In this document: positions 6,449-6,469 of the stretch, piece after piece
How positions within the stretch are numbered: position 1 is the first letter of the stretch
Layout of the letters: every line of letters begins with the position of its first letter
Assembly (NCBI GenBank): GCA_013202315.1
Contig: JABMRZ010000276.1
Coordinates: 1-6,469 of the forward strand
Direction: 5' to 3'
Origin: Candidatus Tariuqbacter arcticus
Lineage (GTDB): Bacteria; Electryoneota; Tariuqbacteria; Tariuqbacterales; Tariuqbacteraceae
Length of the DNA stretch: 6,469 nt
Program-made: the position numbers and the translations under genes
Notes under the pieces: model-generated
The model's input: the letters and a program-made list of their open reading frames with translations, nothing else
The model's database searches: none
Told to the model about the DNA's origin: nothing

Positions 6449-6469
6449 GAACCGCACCCATATTCGTCA

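Noticed and set aside
6467..6469. TGA at the right edge on the minus strand, considered as the stop codon of an upstream gene
   Set aside because: Only three bases are visible with no reading frame before them, so it cannot be judged.

Overview
This window is the middle part of a bacterial dcw (division and cell wall) cluster, read entirely on the minus strand. In transcription order it holds a 67-residue CxxC protein of unknown function, murF, mraY, murD, ftsW and murG. Every gene overlaps the next or lies 3 nt from it, so this looks like one tightly coupled operon covering about 6.2 kb. All five named genes look intact, with family-typical lengths and readable catalytic motifs.

Layout, right to left. 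Positions 6353-6469 are a non-coding AT-rich leader with a promoter-like TTGACA, an array of 7-bp repeats and a Shine-Dalgarno sequence. The small CxxC gene follows (6352-6149), joined to murF by an ATGA stop/start overlap. Then come murF (6152-4818), mraY (4814-3696), murD (3699-2341), ftsW (2363-1191) and murG (1204-125, GTG start). Positions 1-124, downstream of murG, are non-coding and hold two more 7-bp repeat arrays with different units. No convincing terminator follows murG.

The genes form one pathway. MurD adds D-glutamate to UDP-MurNAc-L-Ala. MurF completes the UDP-MurNAc-pentapeptide with D-Ala-D-Ala. MraY moves that product onto undecaprenyl phosphate (lipid I), and MurG adds GlcNAc (lipid II). 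FtsW polymerises lipid II at the septum. The usual neighbours ftsI and murE, which normally precede murF, are not in the window. A promoter-like region and the small gene sit in that place instead, so the cluster appears to be split or to start here. murC, murB, ddl, ftsQ, ftsA and ftsZ could still lie downstream, beyond position 1.

Organism: a peptidoglycan-making bacterium of intermediate base composition. The 372-residue MraY resembles the longer Gram-negative form. Heptameric intergenic arrays together with a split dcw cluster would suit a little-studied or uncultured lineage, but the phylum cannot be fixed from this sequence. I found no mobile element, CRISPR array, tRNA or rRNA. The parts not explained by known biology are the small CxxC protein and the period-7 arrays at both ends of the operon.
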